The notes below the pieces were generated by a model, which worked only from the letters and a program-made list of their open reading frames with translations, ran no database searches and was not told where the DNA came from. From Nocardioides sp. S-1144 (GTDB lineage: Bacteria > Actinomycetota > Actinomycetes > Propionibacteriales > Nocardioidaceae): DNA of 64,000 nt. The DNA lies in the NCBI RefSeq assembly GCF_005954645.2, contig NZ_CP040695.2, positions 1,116,001 to 1,180,000 on the forward strand. Reading direction: 5' to 3'. This document shows, in pieces, positions 9,072 to 18,673 of this stretch; within the stretch, counting starts at the first letter, position 1; every line of letters starts with the position of its first letter. The position numbers were made by a program, and so were the translations under genes.

Positions 9072-10573
9072 TCCGCGGGAGTGCCGCCTCGATGGCGGCG
9101 GCCCTGGCCGACGGCACGACCACCTCGGTCGCGCTCACCCAGGCCCACCTCGACCGGATCGCCGCGGTCGACGGGGCCGTCCACGCCTTCCTGCACGTCG
9201 ACGCCGAGGGCGCGCTCGCCGCGGCCGCGCGCTCCGACGAGCGCCGGGCCGAGGGCGCGACCGCCTCCCCGCTCGACGGCGTCCCGATCGCCGTCAAGGA
9301 CGTCCTGGCCACCGAGGGCCTGCCGACCACGTGCGGGTCGCGGATCCTCGAGGGGTGGATCCCGCCCTACGACGCCACGGTGGTCACCCGCCTGCGCGCG
9401 GCGGGCCTGCCGATCCTCGGCAAGACCAACATGGACGAGTTCGCGATGGGCTCCTCCACCGAGCACTCGGCCTACGGCCCGACCCACAACCCGTGGGACC
9501 TCGACCGGATCCCCGGCGGCTCCGGCGGCGGCTCGGCCGCGGCCGTCGCCGCCTTCGAGGCGCCGCTGGCCCTCGGCACCGACACCGGCGGCTCGATCCG
9601 CCAGCCCGGCGCGGTCACCGGCACGGTCGGCGTGAAGCCGACCTACGGCGGCGTCTCGCGCTACGGCCTGGTCGCGATGGCCAACTCCCTCGACCAGGTC
9701 GGGCCGGTGACCCGCACGGTCATGGACGCCGCGCTGCTCCACGAGCTGATCGGCGGGCACGACCCGCGCGACTCGACCTCGGTCGACCAGCCGCTGCCCG
9801 ACCTCGTCGGTGCCGCCCGGCGCGGCGCCGAGGGCGACATGTCCGGCGTCCGCGTCGGCGTGATCCGCGAGCTCACCGGCGAGGGGTACCAGGACGGCGT
9901 CCTGGCCCGCTTCGAGGAGGCCGCCGACGTGCTGGTCGCCGCCGGCGCCGAGCTGGTGGAGGTCTCCTGCCCCAGCTTCGTGCACGCCCTCGCGACCTAC
10001 TACCTGATCATGCCGTGCGAGGCCTCCAGCAACCTCGCCAAGTTCGACGCCATGCGCTACGGCCTGCGGGTGCTGCCCGAGGGCGTCGACTCGCCCTCGG
10101 CCGAGGACGTCATGCGCGCCACCCGCGACGCCGGCTTCGGCGACGAGGTCAAGCGCCGCATCATCCTGGGCACCTACGCGTTGTCCAGCGGCTACTACGA
10201 CGCCTACTACGGCAAGGCTCAGAAGGTGCGCACCCTGATCCAGCGCGACTTCGCCGCCGCCTTCGAGCAGGTCGACGTGCTGATCTCGCCGACCTCGCCG
10301 ACCACGGCGTTCAAGCTGGGCGAGAAGCTCGACGACCCGCTGGCGATGTACCTCAACGACCTCGCCACCATCCCCGCCAACCTGGCCGGCGTGCCCGGCA
10401 TCTCGGTCCCGAGCGGCCTGGCCGACGGCCTGCCCGCCGGGATCCAGGTGCTCGCGCCCGCCCTCGCCGACGACCGCCTCTACCGGGTCGGCGCCGCCCT
10501 CGAGGCGGAGCTGACCGGACGGTGGGGCGGTCCGCTGCTCGACCGGGCCCCGGCCCTGGAAGGAACCCCCTGA
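9068..10573 (+). CDS. gatA: Aspartyl/glutamyl-tRNA amidotransferase subunit A
   Basis: The 501-residue amidase subunit. It releases ammonia from glutamine for the transamidation carried out with GatB. The amidase signature is complete: the catalytic lysine in AVKDVLA, the cis-serine region [10 protein letters not shown], and the nucleophile serine in DTGGSIRQP. Length is normal. The GTG start overlaps the gatC stop by 4 bp and the stop shares one base with the gatB start (TGATG), so the three subunits should be made in balanced amounts. Confidence 0.96.
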   Translation: MIRGSAASMAAALADGTTTSVALTQAHLDRIAAVDGAVHAFLHVDAEGALAAAARSDERRAEGATASPLDGVPIAVKDVLATEGLPTTCGSRILEGWIPPYDATVVTRLRAAGLPILGKTNMDEFAMGSSTEHSAYGPTHNPWDLDRIPGGSGGGSAAAVAAFEAPLALGTDTGGSIRQPGAVTGTVGVKPTYGGVSRYGLVAMANSLDQVGPVTRTVMDAALLHELIGGHDPRDSTSVDQPLPDLVGAARRGAEGDMSGVRVGVIRELTGEGYQDGVLARFEEAADVLVAAGAELVEVSCPSFVHALATYYLIMPCEASSNLAKFDAMRYGLRVLPEGVDSPSAEDVMRATRDAGFGDEVKRRIILGTYALSSGYYDAYYGKAQKVRTLIQRDFAAAFEQVDVLISPTSPTTAFKLGEKLDDPLAMYLNDLATIPANLAGVPGISVPSGLADGLPAGIQVLAPALADDRLYRVGAALEAELTGRWGGPLLDRAPALEGTP

Positions 10574-12066
10574 TGGCTGACGCCCTGGTCGACCTCGACG
10601 ACGTCCTCGCGGCCTACGACCCCGCCATCGGGCTCGAGGTCCACGTCGAGCTCAACACCGCCACCAAGATGTTCTGCGGCTGCCCCGCCGTCTTCGGCGG
10701 CGAGCCCAACACGCAGGTCTGCCCGACCTGCCTGGGCCTGCCCGGCGCGATGCCCGTGGTCAACGGCAAGGCCGTCGAGTCGGCGATCCGGATCGGCCTC
10801 GCGCTGAACTGCGACATCGCCGAGTGGTGCCGGTTCGCCCGGAAGAACTACTTCTACCCCGACATGCCGAAGAACTTCCAGACCTCCCAGTACGACGAGC
10901 CGATCGCGTTCGACGGGTGGATGGACGTCGACCTCGACGGGGAGACCTTCCGCGTCGAGATCGAGCGCGCCCACATGGAGGAGGACACCGGCAAGTCGCT
11001 GCACATGGGCGGCGCGACGGGCCGGATCCACGGCGCCGACTACTCCCTGGTCGACTACAACCGCGCCGGCATCCCGCTCATCGAGATCGTCACCCGCCCG
11101 ATCATGGGCGCCGGCGAGCGGGCGCCGGAGATCGCGCGCGCCTACGTCTCGCAGCTGCGCGACCTGATCGTCGCGCTCGGCGTCTCCGAGGCCCGGATGG
11201 ACCAGGGCAACCTGCGCGCCGACGTCAACCTCTCGCTGGCGCCGAAGGGCACCGGCACCCTCGGCACCCGCACCGAGACCAAGAACGTCAACTCGTTCCG
11301 GTCCGTCGAGCGCGCCGTCCGCCACGAGATGCGGCGCCACGCCGCCGTCCTCGACGGTGGGGGGTCGATCCTCCAGGAGACCCGGCACTGGCACGAGGAC
11401 ACCGGCGTCACCACGTCGGGCCGCGAGAAGTCCGACGCCGAGGACTACCGTTACTTCCCCGAGCCCGACCTCGTGCCGGTCGCCCCGTCGCGGGAGTGGG
11501 TCGACGAGCTGCGCGGCACCCTGCCCGAGAACCCCGTCGCACGCCGGGCCCGGCTCCAGGCCGACTGGGGCTACACCGACCTCGAGATGCGCGACGTCGT
11601 CGCCTCCGGGGCGCTCGTCGTCATCGAGGAGACCGTCGCCGCGGGCGCCTCGGCCCAGGCGGCCCGCAAGTGGTGGCTGGCCGAGCTCGGGCGCCGGGCC
11701 AACGACGCCGGCGTCGAGCTGACCGAGGTCGGGGTCACGCCGGCCCAGGTGGCCGCCGTCCAGGCCCTCGTCGACGCGCGGACGATCAACGACAAGCTCG
11801 CCCGCCAGGTCTTCGACGGCCTGATCGCCGGCGAGGGCACGCCGGAGGAGATCGTCGCGCAGCGCGGCCTGGCCGTGGTGTCCGACGACGGCGCCCTCGG
11901 TGCCGCCGTCGACGCGGCGATCGCCGCGAACCCCGACGTCGCCGCCAAGATCCGCGACGGCAAGCACGCCGCCGCCGGTGCACTGATCGGCGCGGTGATG
12001 AAGGAGATGCGCGGCCAGGCCGACGCCGCCCGGGTGCGCGAGCTGGTGCTGGAGAAGCTGGCCTGA
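10573..12066 (+). CDS. gatB: Aspartyl/glutamyl-tRNA amidotransferase subunit B
   Basis: The 497-residue kinase/transamidase subunit. It phosphorylates the misacylated tRNA side chain with ATP and then amidates it. Visible: GLEVHVEL at the N-terminus, a four-cysteine zinc site (FCGCP and VCPTC), the catalytic core with [10 protein letters not shown] and [13 protein letters not shown], and a C-terminal YqeY-like helical tail (about 400-497) that reads the tRNA. It starts at 10573 with one base shared with gatA. A weak 5-bp hairpin at 12072-12084 just past the stop may end the operon before the riboswitch. Confidence 0.96.
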   Translation: MADALVDLDDVLAAYDPAIGLEVHVELNTATKMFCGCPAVFGGEPNTQVCPTCLGLPGAMPVVNGKAVESAIRIGLALNCDIAEWCRFARKNYFYPDMPKNFQTSQYDEPIAFDGWMDVDLDGETFRVEIERAHMEEDTGKSLHMGGATGRIHGADYSLVDYNRAGIPLIEIVTRPIMGAGERAPEIARAYVSQLRDLIVALGVSEARMDQGNLRADVNLSLAPKGTGTLGTRTETKNVNSFRSVERAVRHEMRRHAAVLDGGGSILQETRHWHEDTGVTTSGREKSDAEDYRYFPEPDLVPVAPSREWVDELRGTLPENPVARRARLQADWGYTDLEMRDVVASGALVVIEETVAAGASAQAARKWWLAELGRRANDAGVELTEVGVTPAQVAAVQALVDARTINDKLARQVFDGLIAGEGTPEEIVAQRGLAVVSDDGALGAAVDAAIAANPDVAAKIRDGKHAAAGALIGAVMKEMRGQADAARVRELVLEKLA

Positions 12067-12134
12067 CCGAGGCGGCTGAGCCGCTGCGGTGTGACGATCG
12101 CGATACCGGCGCTGCAGCACCTGGGCGATACGCT

Positions 12135-12262
12135 GCGCGGACACATCAAAGTCACGCCCGTGGTGGGGAAAGCCGGTCCGAGTCCGGCGCTGACCCGCAA
12201 CCGTAGGTGGACCCGAGCGATCGGGTCCGCGAGCCGGAACACCCGCCCGGGGCGTCCTCACC
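12135..12262 (+). promoter_or_regulatory. Cobalamin (B12) riboswitch
   Basis: The leader shows the conserved cobalamin aptamer elements in order: GGGGAAAGCCGGTCCGAGTC, then CGCTGACCCGCAACCGTA, a variable hairpin (GGACCCGAGCGATCGGGTCC), and the B12 box AGCCGGAACACCCGCC at about 12231-12246. A -10-like TACGCT (12129-12134) could place the transcript start near 12141. The ribosome site of the downstream gene is about 70 nt further on, so control is probably of translation or early termination, with B12 repressing. Boundaries are approximate. The 267-bp gap between gatB and the next gene otherwise holds nothing coding. Confidence 0.85.
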
Positions 12263-12333
12263 ATTCGCTGTCGTGGAAAGCAGTGGGGTGCGTCCTCGGA
12301 CGGTCCCCGCTGAGCTGCAGCGGGAAGGAACCC

Positions 12334-13929
12334 ATGTCCAGCAAGATCGTGCGCGGCGCAGCCGTGCTCGCGGGCTCCACCCTGGCTCTCTCCCTGAGCC
12401 TCTCGGTGCCGAGCGCCCAGGCCGACGTCGTGCCGGCCCCGGCCGGCGCCGACCCCGGCCCGGCGGCGGGCGCCGCGGCGTTCCTCGCCGCCCAGCCCGG
12501 GGCCGACGGCATCATCAAGACCTTCTACGAGTTCCCCCCGGGCACCTTCGACAGCTACGTCGACTACGGCCTCACCGTCGACGCCGGCTACGCGCTGGAC
12601 GCCGTCGGCGGCCAGGGCCCCGCCCTCACCGCGATGACCGACGCCCTCCAGGCCGGCATCGGCAGCTACGCCACCAGCGGCGGCGCCCGGGCCAAGCTCT
12701 CGTCGTTCCTGCTCTCCCAGGGGCGCACCGGCGCCGCCGTGGACGCCCTCGTCGACGACCTCGAGGACGACATCGCGACCTCCGCCCCGCTCACCGGGCG
12801 CCTGGTCGACCCCGACCCGAACGACTACAACACGCCGCTGACGCAGGCCTACGCCGTCTCGGCGCTGCACGACGCCGGCTCGTCGCTGGCCGCCCCGGCG
12901 CTCGACTTCGCGCTGGCCCAGCAGTGCGCCGAGGGCTTCTTCCGGTCCTCGTTCGCGGACAAGTCCGCGGCCGACCAGAGCTGCGACGCGAACCCGAGCG
13001 CCTCGGGCAGCGTCGACACGACCGCGCTGACCGTCCTCATGCTCCAGGACCAGAAGTCCGCGCCCGCCGTCCAGGCCAGCATCACCGAGGCGCTGGACTG
13101 GCTGGAGGACCACCAGGCTCCCGACGGGTCCTTCTCCAGCGGCAACGCCAACGCCACCGGCCTCGCCGGCTGGGCGCTCGGCGTCTCGGGTCGCACCGCG
13201 CCGGCGCAGCAGGCCGCCGGCTGGCTGCGCGCCCACCAGCTCGTCAACGCCGGGTCGTGCGCGCCGTACGCCGCCGCGACCAACGGCGCGGTCGTCCTCG
13301 ACGACCTCGGTCTGCTCAACGCCTCCTCCGGCCCGCTGGACCAGGTCGACAACAGCGTCGCGACCCGGGCCACGACCCAGGCGCTGCCGGCCCTGCTGTG
13401 GGCGGCCGGTGGCCGCAAGGCCGGCGCCTCCACGCTGACCGGCACGACGTCCTACGTCGCCGACAAGAGCAAGCAGACCGTGACGATCCAGGGCGCGCCC
13501 GGCAACACCCTGTGCGTCAAGCCCGGCGGCAAGGCCGCCCAGCGCGTCGTGCTCGGGGCCGACGGCCGCGCCTCGGTCGCGGTGACCCTCCCGCAGGGCA
13601 CCCGGAGGACCGTCGTCTCGTCGGTCGACGCCGCTGGCCGCACCGCCACCACGACCTTCCGCGCCCTCGGCGCGACCCAGCTCAGGGTCGACGCCCCCAA
13701 GAACGTCAAGCGCGGCGCCAGGGCCGGCGTCAAGGTCACCAAGCTCGCCGCCGGCGAGAAGGTGAAGGTCTCCTTCCGGGGCAAGGTCGTCGCACGGGGC
13801 ACCGCCAACGCGCGCGGCGTCTTCCGCACCAAGATCGTCGCCAAGGGCAAGCCCGGCAAGGTCCGGGTCAAGGTCGTCGGGCAGCTCGCCGACCGCAGGG
13901 GCTCGACGGCGATCCTCGTCAAGCGCTGA
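12334..13929 (+). CDS. Secreted alpha/alpha-toroid protein, transcobalamin alpha-domain-like
   Basis: A 531-residue exported protein with a clear signal peptide (about 1-31, cut near AQA-DV). Residues of about 35-345 form helical repeats of the prenyltransferase/squalene-oxidase type (QAPDGSFSSG, ATGLAGWALG). This is the fold of the B12-binding alpha-domain of animal intrinsic factor and transcobalamin. Residues of about 350-531 look like two Lys-rich Ig/adhesin-type beta modules (KPGKVRVKVVG). There is no membrane anchor. It is first after the B12 riboswitch and is followed by a second secreted protein and an ECF transporter. Binding cobalamin outside the cell is inference from fold plus context, not shown by sequence alone. 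A GAAGGA ribosome site precedes the ATG. Confidence 0.8.
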   Translation: MSSKIVRGAAVLAGSTLALSLSLSVPSAQADVVPAPAGADPGPAAGAAAFLAAQPGADGIIKTFYEFPPGTFDSYVDYGLTVDAGYALDAVGGQGPALTAMTDALQAGIGSYATSGGARAKLSSFLLSQGRTGAAVDALVDDLEDDIATSAPLTGRLVDPDPNDYNTPLTQAYAVSALHDAGSSLAAPALDFALAQQCAEGFFRSSFADKSAADQSCDANPSASGSVDTTALTVLMLQDQKSAPAVQASITEALDWLEDHQAPDGSFSSGNANATGLAGWALGVSGRTAPAQQAAGWLRAHQLVNAGSCAPYAAATNGAVVLDDLGLLNASSGPLDQVDNSVATRATTQALPALLWAAGGRKAGASTLTGTTSYVADKSKQTVTIQGAPGNTLCVKPGGKAAQRVVLGADGRASVAVTLPQGTRRTVVSSVDAAGRTATTTFRALGATQLRVDAPKNVKRGARAGVKVTKLAAGEKVKVSFRGKVVARGTANARGVFRTKIVAKGKPGKVRVKVVGQLADRRGSTAILVKR

Positions 13930-13931
13930 CC

Positions 13932-14918
13932 GTGGTCCTCCGCTCGCTCACCCGGCTCGCCGCCGCGGTCGTCGCGACCGCGGCGGCGGGCCTGGTCCTG
14001 CCCCTGGCCGGCCCGGCCGCCCCCGCGGCGGCCGCCACCTGCACCAGCAGCGGCGGCGTCACCGTCGTCGTCGACTTCAACGAGCTCGGGGGAGGGGTCC
14101 AGGGCAGCTGCGTCGCCGGCGGTGCCGGCAAGGCGGCGTCCTCGCTCTTCCCGAGCGCGGGATTCACGCTCACCCCCGTGACCGGCAACCCGGGGTTCTT
14201 CGTGTGCCGGGTCTCCGGACTTCCCCAGGGCTCGGAGGAGGCCTGCAACGAGACCCCGCCGGACACCGCGTACTGGGCCCTGTGGTGGTCCGACGGCACC
14301 AGCGGCCGGTGGACCTACGCCAACTACGGCGCCAACGGCCTCAAGGTGCCCGACGGCGCCTGGGTCGGTTTCTCGTGGAAGGAGGGCACCGGCTCGGCCG
14401 ACGCCCCCGGCGTCTCCCCGCGCACGCCGGCGCCCCCGGCGCCCACCTCGCAGCCGTCCAGCCAGCCGTCGAGCCAGCCCTCCAGCCAGCCGTCGAGCCA
14501 GCCGTCGAACCAGCCGTCCGGGCAGCCCTCCGACCAGGGACCGGGCGGCGGTGGCGGCGGTAGCGGCGGCGGGAGCGGCGGCGGCACCGACCCGTCGGCC
14601 GACCCCACGGCCGACCCCTCGACGCCGGCACCCGACGCGACGACCGCCCCCGGCACGGAGGCACCGACCACACCCGCCACGACGTCGCCCGGCGCGTCGC
14701 CGTCCGGAACACCGACGGAGGGCGCCACGACCCCCGGCCCGACCGCCTCCGACACCCTGCCCCCGGCCTCGACGGTGACGGAGCCGACGGAACCGGTCGC
14801 CGCGCCGTCCGAGGACGGCGGCCTGCCCGGCTGGGTCGCACCCGGCGTCATCGTGCTGCTCTTCGCGGGGGCCGGCGTCGCGCTGGTCGTCCGGCGGCGG
14901 GGCACACCGGCACCATGA
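13932..14918 (+). CDS. Surface-anchored protein with DUF4430/transcobalamin beta-domain-like module
   Basis: A 328-residue protein with a signal peptide (about 1-33), a compact domain at about 35-165 ([40 protein letters not shown], then [11 protein letters not shown]), a long Ser/Pro/Thr/Gly linker with SQPS repeats (about 170-290), a transmembrane helix (about 297-318) and an RRR tail. The YW..W..DG..W pattern, followed by a segment of the form GAWVGFSW, is reminiscent of the C-terminal beta-domain (DUF4430) of transcobalamins. With the preceding toroid protein it would supply both halves of a transcobalamin, one soluble and one anchored. It starts at GTG 13932, 2 bp after the upstream stop. 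The homology is by eye and needs a profile search. Confidence 0.72.
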   Translation: MVLRSLTRLAAAVVATAAAGLVLPLAGPAAPAAAATCTSSGGVTVVVDFNELGGGVQGSCVAGGAGKAASSLFPSAGFTLTPVTGNPGFFVCRVSGLPQGSEEACNETPPDTAYWALWWSDGTSGRWTYANYGANGLKVPDGAWVGFSWKEGTGSADAPGVSPRTPAPPAPTSQPSSQPSSQPSSQPSSQPSNQPSGQPSDQGPGGGGGGSGGGSGGGTDPSADPTADPSTPAPDATTAPGTEAPTTPATTSPGASPSGTPTEGATTPGPTASDTLPPASTVTEPTEPVAAPSEDGGLPGWVAPGVIVLLFAGAGVALVVRRRGTPAP

Positions 14919-14937
14919 CCACCCCCCTCACCACCCC

Positions 14938-16008
14938 GTGACGGCGCTGCCGCGCGACCTGCACCCCGTGGCCTGGTGGCTGTGGGCGATCGGTCTCGCG
15001 ACGGCGGCGTCCCTGACCACCAACCCCTGGGTGCTGCTCATGATCGTCGGCGTCGTCGCGGTGGTGGTGACGCTGCGCCGCACCGACCACCCGTGGGCCA
15101 GGTCGTTCCGGTTCTACGTGTGGCTCGGCGTCGCGGCGGTCGTGCTGCGCGTGCTGTGGCGCGTCGTCCTCGGCGGCGGCTACCCCGGCGAGGTGGTGCT
15201 CGACCTGCCCGAGGTGCCGCTGCCCGACTTCGTGCTCGGCATCACCCTGCTCGGCCCGGTCACGGGCGAGGCGCTGCTGGCCGGTCTCTACGAGGGCCTG
15301 CGGCTCGCGACGCTGGTGATCTGCGTCGGGGCCGCCAACTCCCTGGCCAACCCCAAGCGCCTGCTGCGCAGCCTGCCGCCGGCGCTCTACGAGATCGGGA
15401 CCGCACTGGTGGTCGCGGTGACGGTGCTGCCGCAGTTCACCCAGAGCATCCAGCGGGTGCGGGCCGCGCAGGCGCTGCGCGCGGGTGACACCGGGCGGGT
15501 CCGGCGCCTGCGGCGGTTCCTGGTGCCGGTCCTCGAGGACACCTTCGACCGGTCGCTGGCGCTCGCCGCCGGGATGGACACCCGTGGCTACGGCCGCTCC
15601 GGCACCGCCTCGCCGGGGGAGCGGCGCACCACCGGCGCGCTGCTGCTCGGCGGGCTCTGCGGCGTCGCGGTCGGCGTCTACGCCCTGCTCGACCAGACCG
15701 CCCCGCGGCTGCTGGCCGGTCCCATGCTGGCGCTCGGGGCCGCCGTCGCGATCGCCGGGCTGGTCAGCGCCGGACGCCGGGTCGAGCGCACCCGCTACCG
15801 CCCCGACCGCTGGCAGGGCCCCGAGCTGGCCGTGGTCGCGGTCGGGCTCGGCGTCGCCGTCCTCGGCTGGTGGGTCAGCCACCACCAGCTGCTCGTCGCC
15901 TACCCGGCCCTCGGCAGCGCGCCCGAGGTCAGCCTCACCGCGCTCGCCGCCGCGCTCCTGGGCCTGGCCGCCGTCGCCGTCACCCCGCCCCCGGCGGTGA
16001 CCCGGTGA
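14938..16008 (+). CDS. ecfT: ECF transporter transmembrane subunit EcfT (CbiQ-like)
   Basis: A 356-residue membrane protein, the scaffold that couples the two ATPases to the substrate-binding S component. It has several transmembrane helices plus the two cytoplasmic coupling segments of EcfT proteins: [12 protein letters not shown] followed by [12 protein letters not shown], and [12 protein letters not shown] (the Ala-Arg-Gly type motifs). The extra C-terminal helices make it longer than the minimal family. It starts at GTG 14938 and its stop overlaps the ATPase gene by 4 bp (GTGA). Its place in a B12-riboswitch operon points to cobalamin or a corrinoid precursor as the cargo. Confidence 0.88.
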   Translation: MTALPRDLHPVAWWLWAIGLATAASLTTNPWVLLMIVGVVAVVVTLRRTDHPWARSFRFYVWLGVAAVVLRVLWRVVLGGGYPGEVVLDLPEVPLPDFVLGITLLGPVTGEALLAGLYEGLRLATLVICVGAANSLANPKRLLRSLPPALYEIGTALVVAVTVLPQFTQSIQRVRAAQALRAGDTGRVRRLRRFLVPVLEDTFDRSLALAAGMDTRGYGRSGTASPGERRTTGALLLGGLCGVAVGVYALLDQTAPRLLAGPMLALGAAVAIAGLVSAGRRVERTRYRPDRWQGPELAVVAVGLGVAVLGWWVSHHQLLVAYPALGSAPEVSLTALAAALLGLAAVAVTPPPAVTR

Positions 16009-17594
16009 CCGACCTCCTCTCGCTGCGCGCGATCACCTTCGGCTACGAGGCCGGTGCGCCGATCCTCGACGACGTGCACCTCGACGTCGACGAGGGCGAG
16101 CTGCTGCTCGTCTCGGGGCCGACCGGCGTCGGCAAGTCGACGCTGCTCGGCGTCGTGACGGGGCTCGTCCCGCGCTTCAGCGGGGGAGTGCTGCGCGGGG
16201 ACCTGCTGCTCGACGGCACCAGCATCATCGACACCCCGCCGCGCGAGCGGGCCCACGCCATCGGCTACGTCGGCCAGGACCCCGTCGCGGGGTTCGTGAC
16301 CGACAGCGCCGAGGAGGAGCTCGCCTACGGGATGGAGCAGCTCGGGCTCCCGCCGGAGACGATGCGCCGCCGCGTCGAGGAGACCCTCGACCTCCTCGGC
16401 ATCGCGCACCTGCGCCGCCGCGACCTGCACACCCTGTCCGGTGGGGAGCAGCAGCGCGTCGCCATCGGCTCGGTGCTCACCATGCACCCCCGGCTGCTGG
16501 TGCTCGACGAGCCCACCTCCGCGCTCGACCCCACCGCCGCCGAGGAGGTGCTGGCCACGATCACCCGGCTGGTCCACGACCTCGGCGTCTCGGTGCTGCT
16601 CGCCGAGCACCGCCTCGAGCGGGTGGTGCCGTTCGCCGACCGGATGGTCCTGCTCACCGGCGCCGGACGGGTCGACGTCGGCGCGCCGGCCGACCTGCTG
16701 GCCACCTCGCCGGTCGTGCCCCCGATCGTCGCGCTGGGCCGCGCGGCCGGCTGGTCGCCGCTGCCGCTGAGCGTCCGCGAGGCCCGCCGTCCGGCCCGCG
16801 CGCTGGTGCTCACCCCGCCCGCCGAGGTGCCCCCGCCCGCCCCCGACCCGCTGCTCACCGCGAGCGGCGTGGGGGTGAGCGTCGGCGGCACGGTCGCCCT
16901 GCGCGGCGCCGACCTCACCCTGGACGCCGGCCGCGTGACCGCCCTCATGGGCCGCAACGGCGCCGGCAAGTCCACCCTGCTCTGGACCCTCCAGGGCACC
17001 CGCAAGCGGCAGGCCGGCCGGGTCCGGGTGGGTCGCGAGGACGCCGCCGCCGACCCGGCCGCGCTCGACGCCGCCGGGCGCCGCGGCCTGGTCGGGCTGC
17101 TGCCGCAGACGGCGTCGGACCTGCTCTACCTCGAGACGGTCGCCGAGGAGTGCGCCGCCGGGGGAGCGGGCGCCCGGGCGATCCTCGACCGGCTCGCGCC
17201 CGGCATCGACGACGAGCACCACCCGCGCGACCTGTCCGAGGGCCAGCGCCTGGCCCTCGCCCTCGCGCTGGTGCTCGCGCCCGAGCCGCGCGTCGTCCTG
17301 CTCGACGAGCCGACCCGCGGCCTCGACTACGCCGCCAAGGGCGAGCTCGCCCGGATCCTGCGCGACCTCGCCGGCCGCGGGCACGCCGTCCTGGTGGCGA
17401 CGCACGACGTCGAGTTCACCGCGATCGCCGCCGACGACGTCGTCGTGCTGGCCGAGGGCGAGGTCGTCTCGGCCGGCCCGACCCGGCGCGTGGTGGCCGA
17501 GTCGCCGGCCTTCGCCCCCCAGGTGATGAAGGTCCTCGGCAGCCCGTGGCTGCGCGTCGACGAGGTCGTGGCCGCGATGGGGACGCGACCGTGA
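16005..17594 (+). CDS. Fused ECF transporter ATPase (EcfA-EcfA')
   Basis: A 529-residue protein with two complete ABC ATPase domains in one chain. Domain 1 (about 1-235): Walker A GPTGVGKST, signature LSGGEQQRV, Walker B LLVLDEPTSALD. Domain 2 (about 285-510): Walker A GRNGAGKST, a degenerate signature LSEGQRLAL, Walker B VVLLDEPTRGLD. Most ECF systems use two separate ATPases, and fusion of both halves is known in Actinobacteria. Hydrolysis drives toppling of the S component through EcfT. It overlaps the genes on both sides by 4 bp, so the ECF genes are tightly coupled. Confidence 0.92.
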   Translation: MTDLLSLRAITFGYEAGAPILDDVHLDVDEGELLLVSGPTGVGKSTLLGVVTGLVPRFSGGVLRGDLLLDGTSIIDTPPRERAHAIGYVGQDPVAGFVTDSAEEELAYGMEQLGLPPETMRRRVEETLDLLGIAHLRRRDLHTLSGGEQQRVAIGSVLTMHPRLLVLDEPTSALDPTAAEEVLATITRLVHDLGVSVLLAEHRLERVVPFADRMVLLTGAGRVDVGAPADLLATSPVVPPIVALGRAAGWSPLPLSVREARRPARALVLTPPAEVPPPAPDPLLTASGVGVSVGGTVALRGADLTLDAGRVTALMGRNGAGKSTLLWTLQGTRKRQAGRVRVGREDAAADPAALDAAGRRGLVGLLPQTASDLLYLETVAEECAAGGAGARAILDRLAPGIDDEHHPRDLSEGQRLALALALVLAPEPRVVLLDEPTRGLDYAAKGELARILRDLAGRGHAVLVATHDVEFTAIAADDVVVLAEGEVVSAGPTRRVVAESPAFAPQVMKVLGSPWLRVDEVVAAMGTRP

Positions 17595-18439
17595 GCGCCG
17601 CCGAGAAGATCGCCCTCGACCCCCGGGCCCTCCCGCTCGGCGGGCGCACCCGGGTGACCCTGGCGCTCGCCTCCCTCGTCGGGCTGATGATGCTCTGCTG
17701 GCCGCTCCTGGTGCGGGTCGCGCCGGGCTCGGAGTCGCGGATCGACCCGCCGTTCCTGTTCCTCGTGCTGCTGCCGGTGGTGATCGCCGTCGTGCTCGCG
17801 GAGATGAGCGAGGGCGGGATGGACTCCCGGGTGCTCGCCGTCCTGGGGGTGCTCGCCGCCATCAACGCGCTGATGCGGGTGCTCTCGGCGGGCACCGCCG
17901 GCGTCGAGCTGGTCTTCTTCCTGCTGATCCTGTCCGGGCGGGTCTTCGGCGCCGGGTTCGGCTTCGTGCTCGGCGTGACGTCGCTGTTCGCCTCCGCGCT
18001 GATGACCGCCGGCGTGGGTCCGTGGCTGCCCTTCCAGATGCTGTGCGCCGCGTGGGTCGGGATGGGGGCCGGGCTGCTGCCGCGCCGGGTGCTCGGTCGG
18101 GAGGTCCGGGGACGCGGGGAGATCGCGGTGCTGGCCGTCTACGGCGTCGTCGCGGCCTACCTCTTCGGTGCCCTGATGAATCTCTCGAGCTGGCCGTTCC
18201 TCCTCGGGGTGGCCGTGCCCGGACACGAGGGCAACCTCTCCTTCGACCCGGCGGCCGGCGTCCTGGAGAACCTGCGGACCTTCGGCGTCTACACGCTGAT
18301 CACCTCCACCGGCAGCTTCGACACCGGTCGCGCCATCACCACCGCGGTGGCCGTCGTCGTCCTCGGCCCGGCGGTGCTGGCGACCCTGCGGCGGGCCTCG
18401 CGGCGGGCGATCGTGCAGCAGGTCCAGACCGCTCCCTGA
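17591..18439 (+). CDS. ECF transporter S component, probably for cobalamin
   Basis: A 282-residue integral membrane protein with about six hydrophobic segments (LASLVGLMMLCWPLL, VIAVVLAEM, FFLLILSGRVFGAGFGFVLG, then AVYGVVAAYLFGALMNLSSW). The pattern of a membrane-embedded binding protein, with a loop GVGPWLPFQMLCAAWVGMGA typical of S components, fits its position after EcfT and the ATPases. The substrate is inferred from the B12 riboswitch that heads the operon. The GTG start overlaps the ATPase stop. It is the last gene of the operon, and a perfect 8-bp hairpin follows 17 bp downstream. Confidence 0.85.
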   Translation: MSAAEKIALDPRALPLGGRTRVTLALASLVGLMMLCWPLLVRVAPGSESRIDPPFLFLVLLPVVIAVVLAEMSEGGMDSRVLAVLGVLAAINALMRVLSAGTAGVELVFFLLILSGRVFGAGFGFVLGVTSLFASALMTAGVGPWLPFQMLCAAWVGMGAGLLPRRVLGREVRGRGEIAVLAVYGVVAAYLFGALMNLSSWPFLLGVAVPGHEGNLSFDPAAGVLENLRTFGVYTLITSTGSFDTGRAITTAVAVVVLGPAVLATLRRASRRAIVQQVQTAP

Positions 18440-18455
18440 CCCCTCGGGCGGGTCA

Positions 18456-18475
18456 CCTGGCCCGGTCGGGCCAGG
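18456..18475 (+). terminator. Hairpin terminator after the ECF operon
   Basis: CCTGGCCC-GGTC-GGGCCAGG is a perfect 8-bp stem with a 4-nt loop, 17 bp after the S-component stop. There is no T-run, as is usual for actinobacterial terminators. Confidence 0.7.
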
Positions 18476-18542
18476 CGGGATGGTCACTCCGGGCCAGGCT
18501 CCTCCCCAGGGTCCGGCCTTGTTGGTCGAGGGCGGCCGTGCT

Positions 18543-18582
18543 GTTCGTCCGTCGTTCACGGGCGACGCCCTCGGCGTTACCC
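18543..18582 (+). promoter_or_regulatory. PHO box (PhoP-binding direct repeats) upstream of pstC
   Basis: The actinobacterial PHO box is made of 7-bp GTTCACC-like units every 11 bp. Here GTTCGTC (18543), GTTCACG (18554), a degenerate ACGCCCT (18565) and GTTACCC (18576) keep the exact 11-bp step. It lies about 90-130 bp before pstC, with a possible -10 GAGACT near 18592. Phosphate starvation through PhoR-PhoP should therefore switch the locus on. Confidence 0.75.
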
Positions 18583-18673
18583 CGGCCTCCCGAGACTGCT
18601 CGCGGCTCGCCGGGTGGACCCCGCGCGGACCAGTCAGCAGACCTTTCTCCACCGAGCGGGGACAGCAACACAG

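Noticed and set aside
12091..12333. Longer start of the toroid protein across its leader
   Set aside because: The open frame covers the cobalamin riboswitch. The signal peptide and ribosome site fit only the ATG at 12334.
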